Source: Volvox africanus
Lineage: Eukaryota; Chlorophyta; Chlorophyceae; Chlamydomonadales; Volvocaceae
Direction: 5' to 3'
Assembly: GCA_030268105.1 (NCBI GenBank)
Contig: BSDZ01000014.1
Coordinates: 1,876,001 to 1,940,000 of the forward strand
Length of the DNA: 64,000 bases
Shown: positions 47,054-59,861 of the stretch, one piece after another
How positions within the stretch are numbered: the stretch's first letter is position 1
Layout of the letters: each line of letters opens with the position of its first letter
Notes under the pieces: model-generated
The model's database searches: none
The model's input: only the letters and a program-made list of their open reading frames with translations
What the model was told of the DNA's origin: nothing
Translations under genes and position numbers: made by a program

Positions 47054-47391
47054 AAATGAACAGAGCCTCAGCCATCCACACCAGCGCCCAGAAGTCTGTG
47101 TGTATACATGTGAACATGAAGTCAACTATCATGGTGTTACACGGTGACGTCAACTAGTCAAGGTCAACTATGTGTGCATCAGTCCATCAGCTCGGTCGGT
47201 GCTAATCCGTTGGTGTAATCGCTGAGTCCGCTTGCAACTGTTGCAATTTATTTTAATTATTTCCAAGGACACATCCCGTCATCGATTAGCGATCCAGTGG
47301 TGTTCATCGATGTCATCAGCTGGCCAGCCACTGGCTGTTGGGCTGGAGCCAATGCCTAGCTAAATGACAGGAGAGGACGGAATAATACCAT

Positions 47392-47482
47392 ATATCCATC
47401 TATCTATTTCTTTATCTATCTATCTACCTATGTATCTATCTATCTATCTACTATGTATCTATCTATCTATCTATCTATCCTT
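47392..47482. repeat. TATC tetranucleotide microsatellite
   Basis: Interrupted run of CTAT/TATC units. Confidence 0.85.
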
Positions 47483-47633
47483 TTACTGTCCTATCAATGT
47501 AACCGTACAGCTAGCCAGCTAGTTCCTAACGATTACGTAACCGAAATCTCACTATGACGCCGTACGGCCATTGTGTCACTCTTGGGCAACCAGCAGCGGT
47601 GGCTGCTGACACGCCCACGCACCCCCTCTCCCC

Positions 47634-47770
47634 TCTCATAATCATCGCCATCCGCATCCTCATCATCTTCATCCTCATCATCTTCTTCTTCTTTTTCATC
47701 ATCATCATCGTCATCTTCACCGTCATCATCTTCATCGTCGTCATCGTCATCCTCGTCGTCGTCGTCATTG
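47634..47770. repeat. ATC/GAT-type trinucleotide repeat
   Basis: An imperfect trinucleotide run. On the minus strand one frame reads about 45 Asp and Glu residues in a row. Because it lacks a start and clear splice sites, I treat it as a repeat, though it could be an acidic exon. Confidence 0.7.
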
Positions 47771-48737
47771 TTACCAGTACTGCTAGGACTTTGAACCGAG
47801 TTGAGGGCCTTTCACTGCTCGCTGATGCACCCGGTTTGGTGCATCGGCGAGCGATTGCGTGCCCCTGCAAGCAACTGGATATTCACGCACCCCTCAAATC
47901 CAATTTTGTTTTTTCAGCAGCAATACAACATCCGACATTTCACACCAGCACGAACAAACACTGATGCAGGCGGCGGGAAATGGCATCGGCATGGCATGGC
48001 ACGCGGCATGATATGCACAGTGCGCGCGCCTGCTGTGCGCTGACTGCACAGACACACTCATCACTGGTATTCATTATCCATTAAGGATTAATCGAAGATC
48101 AACCGAAGGATAACCGAAGAATAACCGAACTTTGTCCAATTTCCAAACGTGTAGAAGCCCTGGACCTTAACGCCTGGCATCTACAGCAACAAATAATTCA
48201 AAATCAAAGACATTGAGCTGTTCAGGATCGTTTGTATCTGATCCACATCACTGAGTCACGTATGCGGCTGAACCGGACGTATACGACTGAACCACGCATG
48301 CGGCTGAACCAACCCCCAATCCTCCATCAGGAGATTGCACAGTCGGAGTCGTCTTGATCTGCCAGCCCGTCACAATCGTCATCCAAACCGTTGCTGCATA
48401 ATAGGGCCCCTGTCTCCTGGGCCTCGTTGTATCTGTACGGATTGCGTCATCAAACAATGAAACGTAATGTGCACGTATGTACGGCATACATCTGATTAAT
48501 AAATTAATTTGTACGATAAATTCAAACCATTAATGCTACGATGGATGGTATGTATATGTGCGTCTCTCTCTCTCACACAACCTTTTTCTCTCTCAATCTT
48601 TTTATATAATAATAAAAACCCTAAAAACCCAATTGCATTTATAATGGACGGCCCACTTAGGGTTCCATATTTGTGGTTGGTTGTCCATAAATATGTGACG
48701 AATTGCAACGCACACATACTTATACACATATATTATA

Positions 48738-49160
48738 TTACATTACATTACATTACATTACATTACATTACATTATATATTATTATATTATTATATTATT
48801 ATATTATATTATTATATTATATTATATTATATTATATTATATTATATTATATTATATTATATTATATTATTATATTATATTATATTATATTATATTATAT
48901 TATATTATATTATATTATATTATATTATATTATATTATATTATATTATATTATATTATATTATATTATATTATATTATATTATATTATATTATATTATAT
49001 TATATTATATTATATTATATCATATCATATCATATTATATTATATTATATTATATTATATTATATTATATTATATTATATTATATTATATTATATTATAT
49101 TATATTATATTATATTATATTATATTATATTATATTATATTATATTATATTATATTATAT
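48738..49160. repeat. ATATT pentanucleotide array
   Basis: A run of CATTA units changes into more than 70 ATATT pentamers, interrupted at about 49020 by three CATAT units. It lies just downstream of the last M11 exon found. The YYII reading frames over it are artefacts. Confidence 0.95.
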
Positions 49161-49243
49161 GGAGCTTGTACGTCACGGCTTGACTGTCCACATGTGAAAA
49201 ATATGGCACGTGACGCGCGGCGTACAATGTACTGCATACGTAC

Positions 49244-50400
49244 CTGCATAGCTCAAGCTTCACCCATGGGTTTGAGTACGTGAAGGGACTCTGTATCGCA
49301 ACCCGCAGCGCCAGGAGAAGGCTGGGCGGCGATGTAACACGGGGGCTGGTCACAGAGCCGAGAGGGGGCCACATTTGGCCTAAATATGCGGAGCCCTGTG
49401 TACAGGTTCAGTTACCGGTATCGGTTATTCCCCCAACGGTTTACAGACAATCGAATGAATAAGTAAGACCCGCCAAGTGCCAACGTACGTCAGCAGTCTA
49501 ACTGTATCTCTTAATAGTTCAAGTGCTAGTTGAGTTGGTTGCTGTTGAAATATATAGCCTATCTGTAACGAAGGTATACTTCGTGGTAGAGGTAAGGGGA
49601 ATGAAACACGCAATCTAACGCGTGGAACTCCTTCCACTCCTAACCCGTACGACAATTGATCGGCACAACACACGCAGTGTAGTGCGTGTCTCTTGTTACG
49701 AATCACCCGTAAGCAATCTCAAAATCGATCGGCACAGTCACGCGTGCACACGCACAGACTCCCTCTTTATCTCCCTCTCCCTCTCCCTCTCCCCCTGTCT
49801 GTAGATATACACATAGATATGATGTGATATATCATATCATATCATATCATATCATATCTGATCTGATCTGATCTGATCTGATCTGATCTGATCTGATCTG
49901 ATCTGATCTGATCTGATCTGATCTTTGTGTATTTTGGTACCACTTTTCTCTTTCTCTACACACACATACACACACAGACAGATACCCTTGACGGCATACG
50001 GTCAGCCATCTGCAAGGTTGGTTGCTTACCACATAATAGGTGTTGTTACGCCAACCAGAGAGCCCCGTACTCATGTACGAATGAATCTGCACCCCGCCAG
50101 CATATGCAGCGTCCAGCCCTTCGTCACATCCCACCGGCACGCGGTAACTGACGTACAAAGCGCCGCTAGCCGGATCCCCCATAGGGCCCGTCAGCCAGTC
50201 CGGGTAGATGAGGTAGTGGTTTCGGAAGCTGGATGCCAGCGCGGGGAGCACGAAGGGCGTCCATTTCCCGGCGGCCAGGTCTCGACTGTCCAGTTTCGCA
50301 ACGGGAGCCGCCCAGCGCAGGAAGGCCATGTTGGGGGCGTTGTAGCAGGTACCCCGGCCTGAGCCCATGAGGCACGTTACATCTGTTGTTGTTATTGTTG

Positions 50401-50432
<32 letters not shown>

Positions 50433-53400
50433 GGTGGTGGTGGTGTATCCGTACAGACAAAAGTAGTTGGGGCACGCAGAATTGAGACGCTAATTCCTTA
50501 CTTGCGAGTCCAAAGGGTAAGAGCGCTAACTTCACATCGTCCCTCTATACAAGTCATCAGGACAGGACATCAGCATAATTTATGGCATATCCGTCAAGCG
50601 CGCAGGCGTTTGGCATAGATAATATGACAGTAAGACGTACTATATGGTGTCTAATTTAAATAGTACGGCAATAGGGCGCACAGCACGGTGGAATACGTCA
50701 TAAGCAGCGCGTCACACGCATCGGTAGCAGGGGGAGACAGGGTCCAAAGCTTGTTCAAGGGGTGGCAAGGTGAGTCTTGTGAGCGAGCGCCGCGCGTGCC
50801 TTGGGCGCTATACCTACCCCGAGCTGACCGAAGTACTGAACTACCCGATTAACGACCTATTAAGTCCCTGGCGTACTAATAGCACCGTCACGCACTCATT
50901 CCTTAAATATTAAACTTGCCGTATTTTAACCGTACCTCCGTATTCGTTTGTCGAGCCTTCGCGTTTGCTATGCATCAGCCCGAGGTTGTGTCCCATCTAC
51001 TCGGATGGACAGAATGTTGCGTTGGGGTATAAGATAAAACAAGACGTACAACCACAAGAAGAAATCCTCAAAAGTAATAGTTGTAGAAATCATATCCGGA
51101 ATGGGCGTTATGATAGCGAATTCAGCCAATCAGGTATGGAAAAGGAACCCGTTGCATGCACATACATGCACCGGTGCGATTGCTCGGCTCCATCTCATCG
51201 CACCAGTCACGAAAACGCGAGAAGGCGGGAAGGCGAGATGAAGGGCCGGATTAACTGTTCCCGAATGTTTTTCGGGCGGTTGCTTACCGATTGGTTTCTC
51301 CCGCCCTTTGCAACAGTTTGTAACCCTACGAACCTGTATGATAACATCAGGTAACTGCAAAACCTCGCTCTTTTCATGATCTACATATAACCCACGAACT
51401 GATTCCATATTTTAAACCATCATAATATTAATACATATGCATAAACTCGAAAATTCAAAAACTCTTAAACGTATTAAAAACTCATACATGCACACATATG
51501 TATAGGTGATCATCTATGTAATAAGATAACTATCTATGTTAACATAATAAATAACTGCATATATCTTGCCTCATGTGCCAACGAGTCCAAGATGAAGTTC
51601 GTCGGGGACATCTGCGTGGAGGCAACAGGAGGACATCAACGGATCTCAGATGCTGTCAAGAATCAAACTGGCTGCTGCAATATCGTTTTATTTAGATCTT
51701 AACATCCCAAACGGGGGGCCATATCGGTGTTTAAAAAGCATGATTTCGTATCTAGATGCGGTTAGGAGAGAATCGAGACTCCGCTGCAAGCTAGATGGCA
51801 GCACAGCGCGTAACCTGCACAGCGCGTGACATCCAACTGTCACGCGCCCAAACTGCATGATTATAACTAAACACTTACGTTACTTAGCTAAATATTGTTT
51901 TTGTAAATTCGTTGAGACGATTGGAGGCTAGCGAGTCGGACAGATAGATGCTTGTCAGGTCGTTGCCTAGATTTGGCTCTAAAGCGCCGGAAGACGCAGA
52001 TATTTGTATGACGACGGAGTCGATGCTTCGAGATCACTCGGCTCGTCCAAGAGCCGGATGGGGAGTTTTAACTGAAGTGTACGGAGTACGGCAACGACCA
52101 GATACCCCCCGCGAGATGCGGCAACTTTGCGATACCCTCCTAGATAGGCAGCGAAAGAAATATACGCGTGCATTAGGTACGGCGTCCACCATCACCTTCA
52201 TAGCAAAAAGAAGGGCGACAACTCCACATTGGCACACAGCGACTCGATAGCGCCATGCAAGCCTTGCTTGCGGCGGCAAGTTATCTTATCATGCAAGTAC
52301 CCGCACGAACGCAGCAGCGGTTTGAGCGAGTGACGGTTTGGGTTTTGCTTCCTGCCAGGAACGCGTATAGGTCCGCCGCGTCATACCCTACAAGGTTTAT
52401 TTCGATTGCATCCAATGCCGTGAAACCTAAATCCCAAAACCTAAAACCCAAAAGAGAAACATGGAATAGTAGCTAAAACTTACTTACCATAGCGTCTATC
52501 ACCACGGGGCAGGAGCTGATGTCGTGGCCAGCAAAGTCGGGGTAGCACCCGATGGCACCCAATGACTCGGTACAGGAGGTCCCCTGTGGCAGCATCAATA
52601 TGATTCTGTCGTACGGATCTGCCGTAGTCTTGATCCCCCAGCGCCGCCTTGCCTCCCCCGACACGAACTCCGAGAAGCTGTAAATGGTGGTGCGGTTGCA
52701 TTCAGCTGAAGTCCAGGTGCCTCTGATGCCAGTCCCGCCACAGGGTAGGTCGATCACTTGGGGTGCGATGAAGATGTTGCTCCAGGGTTGGGCCACACGG
52801 CCTAGGCTTAAGCTTGACATAAGGCTCTTACGTATGTAGTACGGGAGTCAGGCGGGAAATATTTAGGGTTTTAGGTTTTAGGGGCGGGGTAGCGGTGGTT
52901 AGGTTAGGATATTGTAAGATAGGGTAAGGTAGGAATAAAGCAAGCTGTAAAAACGAAGTAGCGGCTTCCAGTTTAATTAAATCTATGTTGTTATTATGAT
53001 TGAGTCCGTCTTTATAATTTCAACTGTGTTGTTATATATTTAGTATATCGAATAATGATTTTAATAAAAATGCAGCTTGGAACATGGCAATAAGCAGCAG
53101 GAGATAATAACCGAACCATAAGAATAATGTTAATGTGATTAAATTGAATTGAAACTAGATTTATTATAACGGAAACCGGTCATAATGGTGTACAGACATC
53201 ACAAGCGCTATATGACGGATACAGCGGTTTGAGCTTCATAAAAGCCATCGTAGAACTCAGTCAACCTCACTGAATGTATTGCATACGGCAGGGTGCCATC
53301 ATCACCTTGAAACCGACTTTCCCCGACAGCAGTCTCCTACGACTCAATTGATCTACAAATGCGAGCGGCTGCTGCGACTTCTTATCTATCTCCTTAAGCC

Positions 53401-54697
53401 CACATATTTATTAAGTTCGAGTTTAAGATTTTAGGGTTTCAGGTTTTTAGATTTTTAGGTTTTAAGTATCTTGAACCTTTACGAGGGATTTAATCCCCTA
53501 AAACCCCAAAAGCAAAAAACCTAACGTCGCTTAGTTCTACTGGGGACGGTCCGGGCAGCATGGTCGTACTTTATACGTTTCACAGAGATGGCCACTTCAC
53601 ACCTGTATTGTGGGCTCTAAGGTTCCAGGGGCGCCGAGGAACAGCCGCCGAAGATACTCGGTGCCAATACCAGGTGGAGGCGAAATGCCGCAGACGGAGA
53701 CGAGAGCGACCAATGGGGAGAGCTTTGTTACTTCGGATCGTAAGCCGGTTTCCGCCATCGGCAGCGGCATCAGCGGATGCGGCGGCGATGGCGGCGATGG
53801 TGGCAACGGCGGCGAAGATGACCGTATTGGAGGTGGCGGCGGCGGCTTTAATAGTCGCTGGGACGGTGTAGGCCACGAAGGTGGCGGGAAGGGAGGCGGT
53901 GGGAATGGTGCTAAGTGCAGCAGCACCGGGGCGGGGAATGGCGGCGACGGTGGCGGCGGCAGCAATGGATCCTTCAGAATGGCAGCACCGATTGGCCTAG
54001 CGCGGCTGAATGGAAGGGGTCGTCTGGGAGCATTTGGAGTCGGCAACATTGGCGGCGAGTACGGCGGCGGGATATCCGGAGCAGTTGGCGGCGCCAGTTG
54101 CGTTGGTCGTAGCTTTTCACTTTTCGTGGCTCGATTTAACGGTTTAGGTGGTTGTGGCGGCGGTTGTGTTGGTTGCCGCTTTCGAGATGGCGACAAGAGC
54201 GACAGCGATGAAGGGGGTGGCAGCGGCGATGGGATGTACGGCTGCTGTTGCAGAGGGGGCGGCGGAGGCGGCGGAGGCGGCGGAGGCGGTGGCGGCAGTT
54301 GCACAGTATTCGGTGGTGCTGAAGGCATCATTCGCCGCCGGCGCTCTTCCCAAGCGTCCGCAAGCTGCTGAGGGAATCCAACGCTCCCCAAGAGTAGCCC
54401 CCTTCCTGAGGGAGAGGAGGGAGAGGAGGGAGAGGAGGGAGAGGAGGGAGAGGAGGGAGAGGAGGGAGAGGAGGGAGAGGAGGGAGAGGAGGGAGAGGAG
54501 GGAGAGGAGGGAGAGGAGGGAGAGGAGGGAGAGGAGGGAGAGGAGGGAGAGGAGGGAGGGGAGGGAGAGGAGGGAGAGGAGGGAGGGGAGGGAGGGGAGG
54601 GAGAGGAGGGAGGGGAGGGAGGGGAGGGAGGGGAGGGAGAGTAGGGGGGAGGGGGAGGAGGAGATTTATAGCTGGCTGCAGTGGCACACGCTCTCAC
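49244..54697 (-). CDS. Gametolysin-type (peptidase M11) protein with proline/serine-rich N-terminus; active-site exon not found
   Basis: Gametolysin and Volvox VMP proteases are zinc enzymes that cut cell-wall and matrix glycoproteins. Exons on the minus strand: about 54690-53603, 53306-53368, 52488-52826, 50030-50382 and 49244-49395; further 3' exons are probable. The first exon encodes a Pro/Ser-rich spacer and then the M11-like opening ALVSVCGIS and LRRLFLGAPG. The next gives FVDQLSRRRLLSGKVGFK, then QVIDLPCGGTG, AECNRTTIYSF and DRIILMLPQG. After a gap come CLMGSGRGTCYNAPNMAFLRW, the segment around the family's Met-turn, and ALYVSYRVPVGCDEGL, then VKLELCR. The HExxH/QExxH helix should lie between 52487 and 50383. 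Reading both the expected strand and splice sites there I found none. No signal peptide exon was identified upstream of 54697. Confidence 0.65.
49827..49924. repeat. Pentanucleotide arrays ATATC then ATCTG
   Basis: About 6 ATATC units pass abruptly into about 13 ATCTG units. The array lies in the intron between M11 exons at 50030 and 49395. Confidence 0.95.
50385..50446. repeat. TTG then GTG trinucleotide repeat at an M11 splice acceptor
   Basis: On the coding strand this reads (CAC)n(CAA)n and ends in CAACAG, the acceptor for the exon at 50382. The repeat therefore occupies the place of the usual polypyrimidine tract. Confidence 0.85.
52420..53525. repeat. Degenerate telomere-like TTTTAGGG words
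   Basis: Short clusters such as TTTAGGGTTTTAGGTTTTAG near 52862 and TTTTAGGGTTTCAGG near 53430. The complementary form CCTAAAACCC-like occurs near 52435 and 53505. They lie in or near introns of the M11-like gene. Confidence 0.55.
54407..54640. repeat. 9-bp tandem repeat GGGAGAGGA in a coding exon
   Basis: More than 20 copies of a 9-bp purine-rich unit, drifting to GGGAGGGGA at the right end. On the minus strand it encodes the Pro-Ser-Ser-Pro run of the M11-like protein. Confidence 0.9.
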
Positions 54698-54699
54698 GC

Positions 54700-57600
54700 C
54701 ACAAGCAAACGAGCAAGCAGCAGCCTACCGGATAGGCTGAAAGATAGATATCTTTGAGATCAAAAAAGAAACGGCTGGAGTACAGTACGATGCGTGCATC
54801 TACATACATGCGCGGGAGGATATAGCATATCCATATTTAGCACATCCATTAAGAGACCACATACGGACAGATAGACTGATGAGGACGTTGAGAGTCGTGC
54901 GTGGTACGCCGTGGTGCGTGATTTGCCATATTTGACGTTTACCCCCTTCTTGCGACCCTTACGTACGTTTTTGCCAGGAATGAGGACTCAGAAATCATCA
55001 CGGATGCCCCACTTACCCCCCACGGCCGCCATACATCTGCTTGCTTGTCCCACGCCGCCGTTCCGGCAACTCCCAACAGCTAAAACTAATAACACTAACA
55101 AACGGACGGAAAATGATGGTCTTTGCGATGCCGTCGCCGCCATCATCACAATAGAATTTTCCTGTCAGAGGTAGAGGAGTGCGCATTGGGTGTTGGGCGA
55201 CAAATAAATAAGATTGCTACGTACCTACATGGCGGCTGGCCCTGGCTGGCTGGCTGGTCTTTACTTCCATGAGCGCCAACTAATCACTAGCCGTAACGAA
55301 CACAAACGAACTAGCAAACACCAATTACCTTATCCATGTGTATGGCTATAAAGTATACATTAAGACGTATCAACCAGGTTTCTAAGATCGCCGCAATCCA
55401 TGCCCCGACATAGCAGGGCAGTTCTACTTCAATAGGCCAACCGGCAGTTAGTTCTGAACACGATGCGGGACAGTTTACGGTATTGTAAAGTTATTAAATA
55501 AAAACAGTGAATCTATCACTATTTTACTATTCTTACGCGCTTCTTACGTAATTACCAGCAGCTTTAGATTTTGGAGAGGTTTCGAGGCCGGCGGGGTGGT
55601 ACACTTTGCGCGTCTTCAATAAAATTTAATTGTTATCTTACGAAAATAATTATGTATTATTTTAGTACACAACGATGCATACGTGACTTGTCTTTCCTAC
55701 AGTATACGCGGCCATGCACGGTAGGACACGCGCAGGCGAGGACGCTCGCAGCGGTACCGTGCGGTACTGAGCTACATACTGCGTTTCCGACTTCCCGCGG
55801 ATACTTGTTTGTTACGCCGTTATCAGGTAGGAACTATCGTAGCCAGCTAGCTATGCTCCGTTCTGATTATTGCGATGACAAACGGGAACGCACAACAAAA
55901 AATAATATTAACGATATAGCATGTATACATATTTACATATCTATGAGAGATTAGCTATCATATTACAAGTCTGCTTACCTTAGGTTTATGGATGCATACA
56001 GGCTGTGCAGCCGCAGCGACGGCGGCCTGCGGCTGGCGAGCGGTACAAAGCGCGCGCACGATGGATGCCGGCAAGCAGTATGCTTGATGATGAAGCATGA
56101 CGGAATAATAAAACTTGAGCAGCAGCTCTGGACTAGGTACGCTTGGAATATCTATTGCATATATGTATATAAATACAGATAGATACAGATGTATTGCCTA
56201 TACTCACATACATACATACATATACACATACGTATCTATATTCCCATCAACTCTCTTATTAAAATCATATATAAAATTAATAACGTGGGTGGCGTGGCGC
56301 GGTCGCATGTTATGTAATGCAGGATAGCTGTAGTAGTAAGGTACCAGGATCCGGAAGGAGCCAGGTCGGTTGGACGGTTGCTTGGTATGAAGGTACGTAG
56401 ACGCAGATAGAAGCCAAGTATAAACGGATGGGCGGCCGTCGTATTGCCGCCCGCGCGCGCGGTGGGTTATTAGTAATGATTGATGCAACCTCGGTAACAA
56501 TTAAGTAACGCGCCGTAAGAACGCGGGAAGAACCCCGGACGTGAGTACAGCACGGCGTACGCAGCAGCGAGCAGCAGCAGCCGCAGCAGGCCAACCACAT
56601 CGCGGCTACAACAGTCATGAAAATATCAGTGAATGAGTTGCTTGGCATGCAACTCAATTACTCACACACGCGTATATATAATATGTATACACATATTAAA
56701 CATTACATTATATATATATATATATATACATACATACACACACAGCTTGCCTGTAGGTGGATGCATGTGAGATGACGCGATTCTTATCCTAGCGACGCAT
56801 TTTCAGCTTATTACTGACTTGCTTAGCCAACCCGGCAAACCGCACACGGTACGTTACATTACTTTAGGCTGTATATGTCTATTGCAAGTAGTCTCTGCGC
56901 GCCGTGTTCCTCGCTGAACGTCACATATTAGTTCCTGAATTTCTATTTCACAATCTACGTCATATATGAGTTCCTGAATTTCTATGTCTAATAAGCTTTC
57001 CCGCCGCTGCCCTCACCTCTGATATTCAAGGGGCGACGGGAAGATGGATGCCACACAGTGTCGTGATAGTTCGTCGCGCGTGTTCGTTTTTACATAATGT
57101 CCGCCGGCACAAGTAAAGTCCTCCTGTAACTTAGAAGGATGTAATACTTAAAGCGTCTGACACGGCCGTTAGTTTGGCATAAATGAGGTTGTCAAGCTAA
57201 AAACGAACGTTTTGTTTTTAAAATCTATTCAACGATGTATTATGTTTTAAATCATTATTATAGCTTTACGGTAGTCGCGAAACAGCTTAAAAGGAGATGT
57301 ATGTAAATGGATGGTCGTTTTGAATCCAAATAAACAGCCCGAACAGGGTGACTTCATTCACATTATAATAAGCTTTTATTATTATTACCTGAAATATCAT
57401 TCATAAATTTAACGCAAATTGGCGTTCACGGCGGCAGTCGCCGCTGGACCCCAAGCTAAAACAAAACGATCGCGCGCCGCCGGTTCTCCTAATTCATAAG
57501 ATCACAAGAATCTTTTATCTGCTTTGGAAGACCGCTGCCGTTTGTTAGTCCCCGGGCGGATGGACGTACAGGGCCTGATAGCACTGGACATCTATGGCCG

Positions 57601-58404
57601 ACAAGCGCCGACAATCCCCAAGAACCGTACGACTTACGTCCATAGCTGTGCTGTTAGCCGTGTGCTTTCGTATTTTGTGGTTTCTTAATTTATCAGGCCT
57701 CTTGAAGACCCTTCACGGTTTCGGAAGCTCAATATTCTGAGAATTGTGATAATATACTTACAGCGGCCTCCAGCGTTCGCGTACAGCAACTCATAGATGA
57801 GCGAGGCGTTTCAGGTGAACTTCGGGTCTTATATGATCAATGAATATTTGGAGACATGAGTGCTTGTATGCGACAGGGTAGGAATGCGAAATGGCAGGTA
57901 GGTGCAGGTAGGTTTTGCGAGTGGCTACATACCTACCTGCTTACCGACCAACCGACCAATCAGCCTTGTTAATTATAAGGACGTACCGGCTTGCTTTTGA
58001 CAAGCCTGACGACGACGCCTTGGCCTGTATCTGTATGTATTGCTGCCATAAACGGCCAGCAAGATCCGTTGTTTAACTGTCAAGTCCTGTCAACTGTTAT
58101 AAGAACGGCGAAAAAAATTGGGTAATTAGGTATATAAGTGCCTATGTATGTATATATACAAGAAGATGCACGCGGTGAAGAGAAATGCTCTAAAAGGCAC
58201 TCCAAACAATACGCGTGTAGGCAGGGGCACACTCAGAAGGGTTACAAGGGCAGGCCACGCTTGCCATTCGAGTCGCAAATAGAGTTCGCTCAAATAAAGC
58301 CTTGCAAAGCATTCGTTGTACGCGTCCCCAGGCGAAATAGCCCGCCAACCAAACCGACGGTACGTAGTGGACATGAATTTTGATTCCGATTTTATTGCCA
58401 CGAA
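54700..58404. other. Gene-poor interval
   Basis: No recognisable gene. A minus-strand frame at 56310-56657 starts with a hydrophobic Cys-rich stretch that could be a signal-peptide exon of the M11-like gene, but no matching donor and acceptor pair was found. A (TA)n run is near 56.71 kb. Confidence 0.5.
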
Positions 58405-59800
58405 ATGTACGGCTCTAACCGACAATGGAATTTGATCAAAACCATATTTGGTTCAAAAATATTTATGAATGTTTTACAGAATGTAAAACTTAGGATGTTA
58501 TTTCACTTGCGTGCAAGCTTATTAATTGTTATCGCAGCCACAATCAATTTTGCACCCCACAGGACTGGCTGCGCAGCAATAACAAATGAACCAACAAGAA
58601 GCTCATATCTTCTTGAAACATGCTACAATAGATACTACGATGGTTCACCGACTACGTTCGACTCATTCATGTCCGGCCTTCCGCCTTAGTGAGTTTATAT
58701 ACAGTCTAAAAAGGCTGACAGGTGGAGCTTGGACGAAGTTCACATGAATTTATCTTACACTATTCAGCTTGCGACTTCGTCGAGTGTGGTGGACGCGGAA
58801 GAACTCCAGCATCCCTGTCACGATGTTCACAACCTCGACGCTGGATAGACTGGACATGCTGGAGATTCAGTGAGTCTATTTTAAAACTTATAAAAACGGG
58901 CTATAAACCCACATTAATACACCTGCGGGCTCGGCTCGCCGTGCAGGTGTCGCAGCTACCGAGGGGGTCCGCACGTAGCAGCTGTGTATCTTCCGCTAGT
59001 ACAAAGCGCGGGCCAAAGCGGCTTAACGTACGAGAATGAGCAGGCTGCCAGGATTGCTGAGGAGAGGTTACAGGTACACAACATACCTCGTGTCTGCGGG
59101 GTCCTTTCACAGCCGACGTGTCTCATCAGCCGACTCACGAACCTTTAATACACACACTCCGCACGATTTTTCCCACTGTCTCCTCCCGGCCCTCCTCGAG
59201 CCTTCCCGATCCTTCTCGGCCCCTTCCCGCCCGTCCCTGGCCCCAAGGAGCTGTTCTACATGATGGAGGGTGCGCAGAACGCCTGCCACATGCACATACT
59301 CTTTCTCTACGAGGTCACCAGCGACTCCGCTCTGGCCTACCTGACCCCTATAAACGCGCTCCGAAACGCCGCGCTCTTGGCCGCCCAGACCCCCCTGGTC
59401 ACGATGATTGATGTGGACCTTTGCGTGAGCGACACACTGTTGCAGTTCCTGTCCGAGTCGAAGTATGTAGACCAGCTCGTCCGAGCATCTGCCAATACGT
59501 TTTGGGTCCTTCCCGCCTGGGATGTCAACAAGCACTTGTCCCGTGAGCAGATTGATGCAGTGACGGCCTCCGCGTTGTCAGGTGGGCAGATCGTTGCTAC
59601 CGAGACCCAGAAATACCAGAGCTAGGAAGCGCAAGGATGTCATCATCGGGTATCAAATGTGGAGTCCAAAGGTTGCGTTTTCTCCTGAGGTTGTGTTTTT
59701 TTGATACCTGAGCAGCGACAGTTGAGTTAAAGAGACTAGAAATCAAGATTTGTAAGCGAACCATGTGACATGTTTTACTTCGGAAGAACCGCTAACAACT

Positions 59801-59861
<61 letters not shown>

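Larger units (their letters stand above)
46673..49243. other. Gene-poor, repeat-rich interval
   Basis: Contains dispersed repeat copy 4, a (TATC)n tract near 47.4 kb, an acidic trinucleotide repeat and a 420-bp pentanucleotide array. Further 3' exons of the M11-like gene are expected here but were not identified. Confidence 0.5.

Noticed and set aside
48509..49197. 224-codon and 164-codon Tyr/Ile/Leu frames
   Set aside because: Translation of the ATATT array, with no start context or domain.
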